Of a DNA stretch of 64,000 nt, positions 61,455 through 64,000 are shown piece after piece. The DNA comes from Oxyruncus cristatus. Lineage: Eukaryota > Chordata > Aves > Passeriformes > Cotingidae. The stretch's first letter is position 1. The number at the start of each line of letters is the position of its first letter. The stretch is from positions 186,001 to 250,000 of the forward strand of contig VXAY01005670.1 in the NCBI GenBank assembly GCA_013399855.1. The letters run 5' to 3'. Position numbers and translations under genes: made by a program. The notes beneath the pieces are model-generated. The model was not told where the DNA came from. It worked only from the letters and a program-made list of their open reading frames with translations, and ran no database searches.

Positions 61455-63084
61455 CTGATGCTAGGTGCTCACTGAACATTTTTCTGTAAGAATGAATTTA
61501 GTTATTGTCTTTCTGATAGCTATAAATGCAGTTCCATTTCGACATGATGGAGCCTCATCTTTACAATATAACATTATAATGAAGAGTTTTAAAATGCTAT
61601 CACAGCAGCAACTGTCAGAAAACTTGAGTACTGAAATGTCTTTGAGAAGAAGCATGAAAATATGGATGGTGATTGTAAATTAGTTGGGCCAATGACTACA
61701 CCATCAATCTAGTAGACTATAAAGATAGCTTAAAGCTATTTTAACTCTTTCAGTCTTTTCTGTGCCAAAGACAATGACACCAGATTTAAAGGAAGCCTTA
61801 TTCTGATAATATGGGGAAAATTCAAAATTGTATGTTGGAGTTTTTCACCAGTGATAACAAGCTTCAAGTACTTTAAACATCTTAAACAGTTTTATTTTCT
61901 GAAATGCTCACTCGGTGTGTTGACTTCAGTTGGGACTAAGAGGAGTCATTATTTTTAATGACCACTGGTCATCTCTCTGGAATGAAGAGCTGTCTACTTC
62001 AAGTATTCACCAACTCAGGCACAGTGAGAAGCACGGTGTATTAATTTAGGTGAAGCAACTACAACCTGTGCTAACACACTCCATGTTAGAACAGTTATCC
62101 TCACTGGAAACTGTCTTGCACTGAGTAGGTGCAAAGAGAGTGATTTGCTTGCCAACTGAAAATTAGAGCAGGAAAACAGCCAGGTTTCCTAGGTACTGAG
62201 CTGATGGTGTGATATCTAGACCATCTTTCATTTTCCTTACAGAACAAAAGGCAGAGAACATATCTAAAAAGTGGAGAACATCCTTCAGCACACTCGCCAC
62301 CCTCCTTTCATTTCACAGTTCAGCTGGGGATTGAGATGCATTTTGTGGTTTATGTGATGTGTGAATCTTAGGCTGGTGTTCCAGATGAAATTTCACTTCC
62401 TTGTTGTACCATGCTGGAGCATCTCAGAGTTTGCCATTTAGTATTTTACCTTCCATGTCATAATGACTGTTCTTGAAATGCATGCCTGACATTATCTACT
62501 GTTGTTATTTAGAGAGAGAAATAAAAATATAGAGTCGTTTAATAGAATGGACTTTGAGCATTACAAGTTTTGCTAACCCTGAAAAGCACATAAGACAAAA
62601 TTTACGCCATTGGTACATTCAAACTTGTATATTTTGTGTATAGTTCAAACCTCTGAATCCCTTATACAATACTTGTTTACAGCAGTTTCTGTATGATGAT
62701 AAGCTAATTGTATTATCAGCAGGACCTATAACAATTATCTATGGTTTCTGTCTGTTGATTTCAATAAAACCGGAGTTGTTCATGTTGAGGTTCTACTGTT
62801 TTTTAGTTGTCAAAATATAACGCAATATTATTAAAAGAGTTGAAATTAATTATGCATCCTTTTAAAGCAAGCATTTACAGCAGTCAAATTTTAGTTTCCA
62901 GGCACAGTCTAAGAGTGCAATATTGAAGTAATAAATCTTCTTATAAATCTCTAAAGCTCTACTAGTTCTGGTTTTTAAATAACTGTCGCTAGCCTAAGAA
63001 ATTACTGAGAACAAAGAAGTAAAGGAAAAAAATTTAAAAAAAATAAAATTCTCTTGACTTGCATTTTTTTTACCCACTTTTCAG
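61455..63084. other. Unique A+T-rich DNA
   Basis: No gene or repeat recognised. Ends with the strong pyrimidine tract before 63085. Confidence 0.5.
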
Positions 63085-63425
63085 CAAATGGCTTAAAATT
63101 TCTAGAAGAAAAAAAAGTTTATGGATGCATTCTCTTACATAATATGAATTCAGAAGTATCGCAATCTGGAAAAATATATAGGAATTCTCATTGCACTTCT
63201 GGGAAAACTATTCAGAGGACACTGCATTCAGCTGTAAATATCAGTATACAAGGAAAATCTCCACAAGATACAGAGAATTTACAGGGGAAAAAAAATCATA
63301 CAAAAAAAGAAAATAATCAGGCAATATTTAATGAGACAATATCTAAAAAGTTGAGTAATAAATTAAAGCGGGAGTTCTGCTTTCCTTCCTCTCTTCTCTG
63401 GTTAATGATTGTCAAGGTCAGCTAA
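63085..63425 (+). CDS. A+T-rich open frame after a strong acceptor
   Basis: An excellent acceptor (GCATTTTTTTTACCCACTTTTCAG ending at 63084) is followed by 113 open codons to a TAA at 63423-63425, entered in phase 1. The peptide begins NGLKFLEEKKVYGCILLHNM and is Lys/Asn/Ser-rich with several KEN-like runs and potential N-X-S/T sites. A weak donor (CAAG/GTCAGC at 63417) could end it as an internal exon instead. A run this long without a stop is uncommon in DNA of this composition, but about one is expected by chance across six frames of the window. No family recognised and no canonical AATAAA was seen in the remaining sequence. Confidence 0.3.
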
Positions 63426-64000
63426 AAAGAATATTTTTGGAGAAAAACTGATTTGTTCTCTGCAAATCAGAAGTGCAAAGTAGCATTTTGTAGGATGAAT
63501 GATTAGATCAGGGCATTTGGGAAAAATAAGGCATGAGCCAAATTGTCAGTGTAAAGTTATTCATAAGATAATAATTTTCACATCTTTGTTGTTTAAAACT
63601 TTTGACATTTATCTCCCTATTGTTTTATCTAAACAATTCTGACGCAAGTGTGCTGCCTTGTTTACTAGGTTGTTAATTGGCAGATGGCTGCTCTTTATTC
63701 ACTGATGTCCAAAGGTCTGAATGTCTTTAGGGCAGCAGCTGTCTTTCATACTGAGAATTTTCTGATCTTTCTGTCTCTAATGTGATATTAGCAGTGGCCC
63801 ACAAGCAACATTCTGTAGCCTGCAAGAGTGTAAGTGCACATAGAGCTATTATTAGCTAAGGCAGAGGTTTTATTTGTTTGCTAGTTCATATTTCTTTTTT
63901 TTTTTTTCCCTTCAGATTGTCCAGGCCAACCCTTTTACCCTTGTTTTTTCTCTTATCATGAGAAAAACATCTTTTGAACATGATATATCTTTCATGTTTT
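63426..64000. other. Unique A+T-rich DNA to window end
   Basis: No gene recognised. A T-run lies at about 63894-63908. Confidence 0.5.

Noticed and set aside
1..64000. Prokaryotic-style systems, CRISPR arrays, phage or toxin-antitoxin loci
   Set aside because: Base composition, CR1 and LTR content and absence of compact gene order show an avian nuclear genome. No regularly spaced repeats were found.

Overview
The window is vertebrate, and specifically avian, nuclear DNA. It is A+T-rich and has no dense gene arrangement. Its interspersed repeats are bird-typical: CR1 LINE 3' ends with the terminal ATTCTATG-type octamer, and several avian endogenous-retrovirus LTR families. Because these LTRs are common in non-galliform birds, a neoavian species is likely, but this is inference from remembered repeat consensus sequences. 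There are two assembly gaps, one in a (TA)n run and one in a poly(A) run. I see no bacterial-type genes, operons, CRISPR arrays, tRNA or rRNA genes, and no long intact coding sequence. The longest open frames are under 200 codons, about what chance plus repeat-derived frames would give.

Layout. 1-4.9 kb is mostly unique sequence with one possible exon at the left edge. 4.9-6.4 kb holds a truncated LTR that abuts an unusual near-perfect 80-bp inverted repeat with a ~0.8-kb spacer. 7.7-8.4 kb is a long CR1 3' end. 9.2 kb and 13.2 kb carry candidate exons on opposite strands. 14.2 kb is another CR1. 15.7 kb is a gap. 16-22.6 kb is unique. 22.65-23.4 kb is a probable LTR with GC box, TATA-like box and polyadenylation signal, and 24.4-24.9 kb is a solo LTR. 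24.2 and 26.0 kb hold two small candidate exons. 26.6-27.4 kb is an LTR interrupted by a second LTR. 28-37 kb is repeat-poor and contains the two best candidate exons (34.9 and 37.0 kb); the first has a start codon in good context. 42.2-44.0 kb is a textbook nested LTR pair with target-site duplications. 53.2-54.0 kb is a long reverse CR1. 54-64 kb is unique, with a short minisatellite and a terminal A+T-rich open frame that follows a strong splice acceptor.

Interpretation. This is most likely intronic or intergenic DNA of a gene-poor, long-intron region. I could not assign any candidate exon to a named gene, so all exon calls are modest-confidence and rest on splice-site strength, a single open frame and phase compatibility. 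The clearest biology is transposon archaeology (two nested LTR events, one with datable order), and the oddest single structure is the inverted repeat beside the truncated LTR. I do not see a previously undescribed multi-gene system here.
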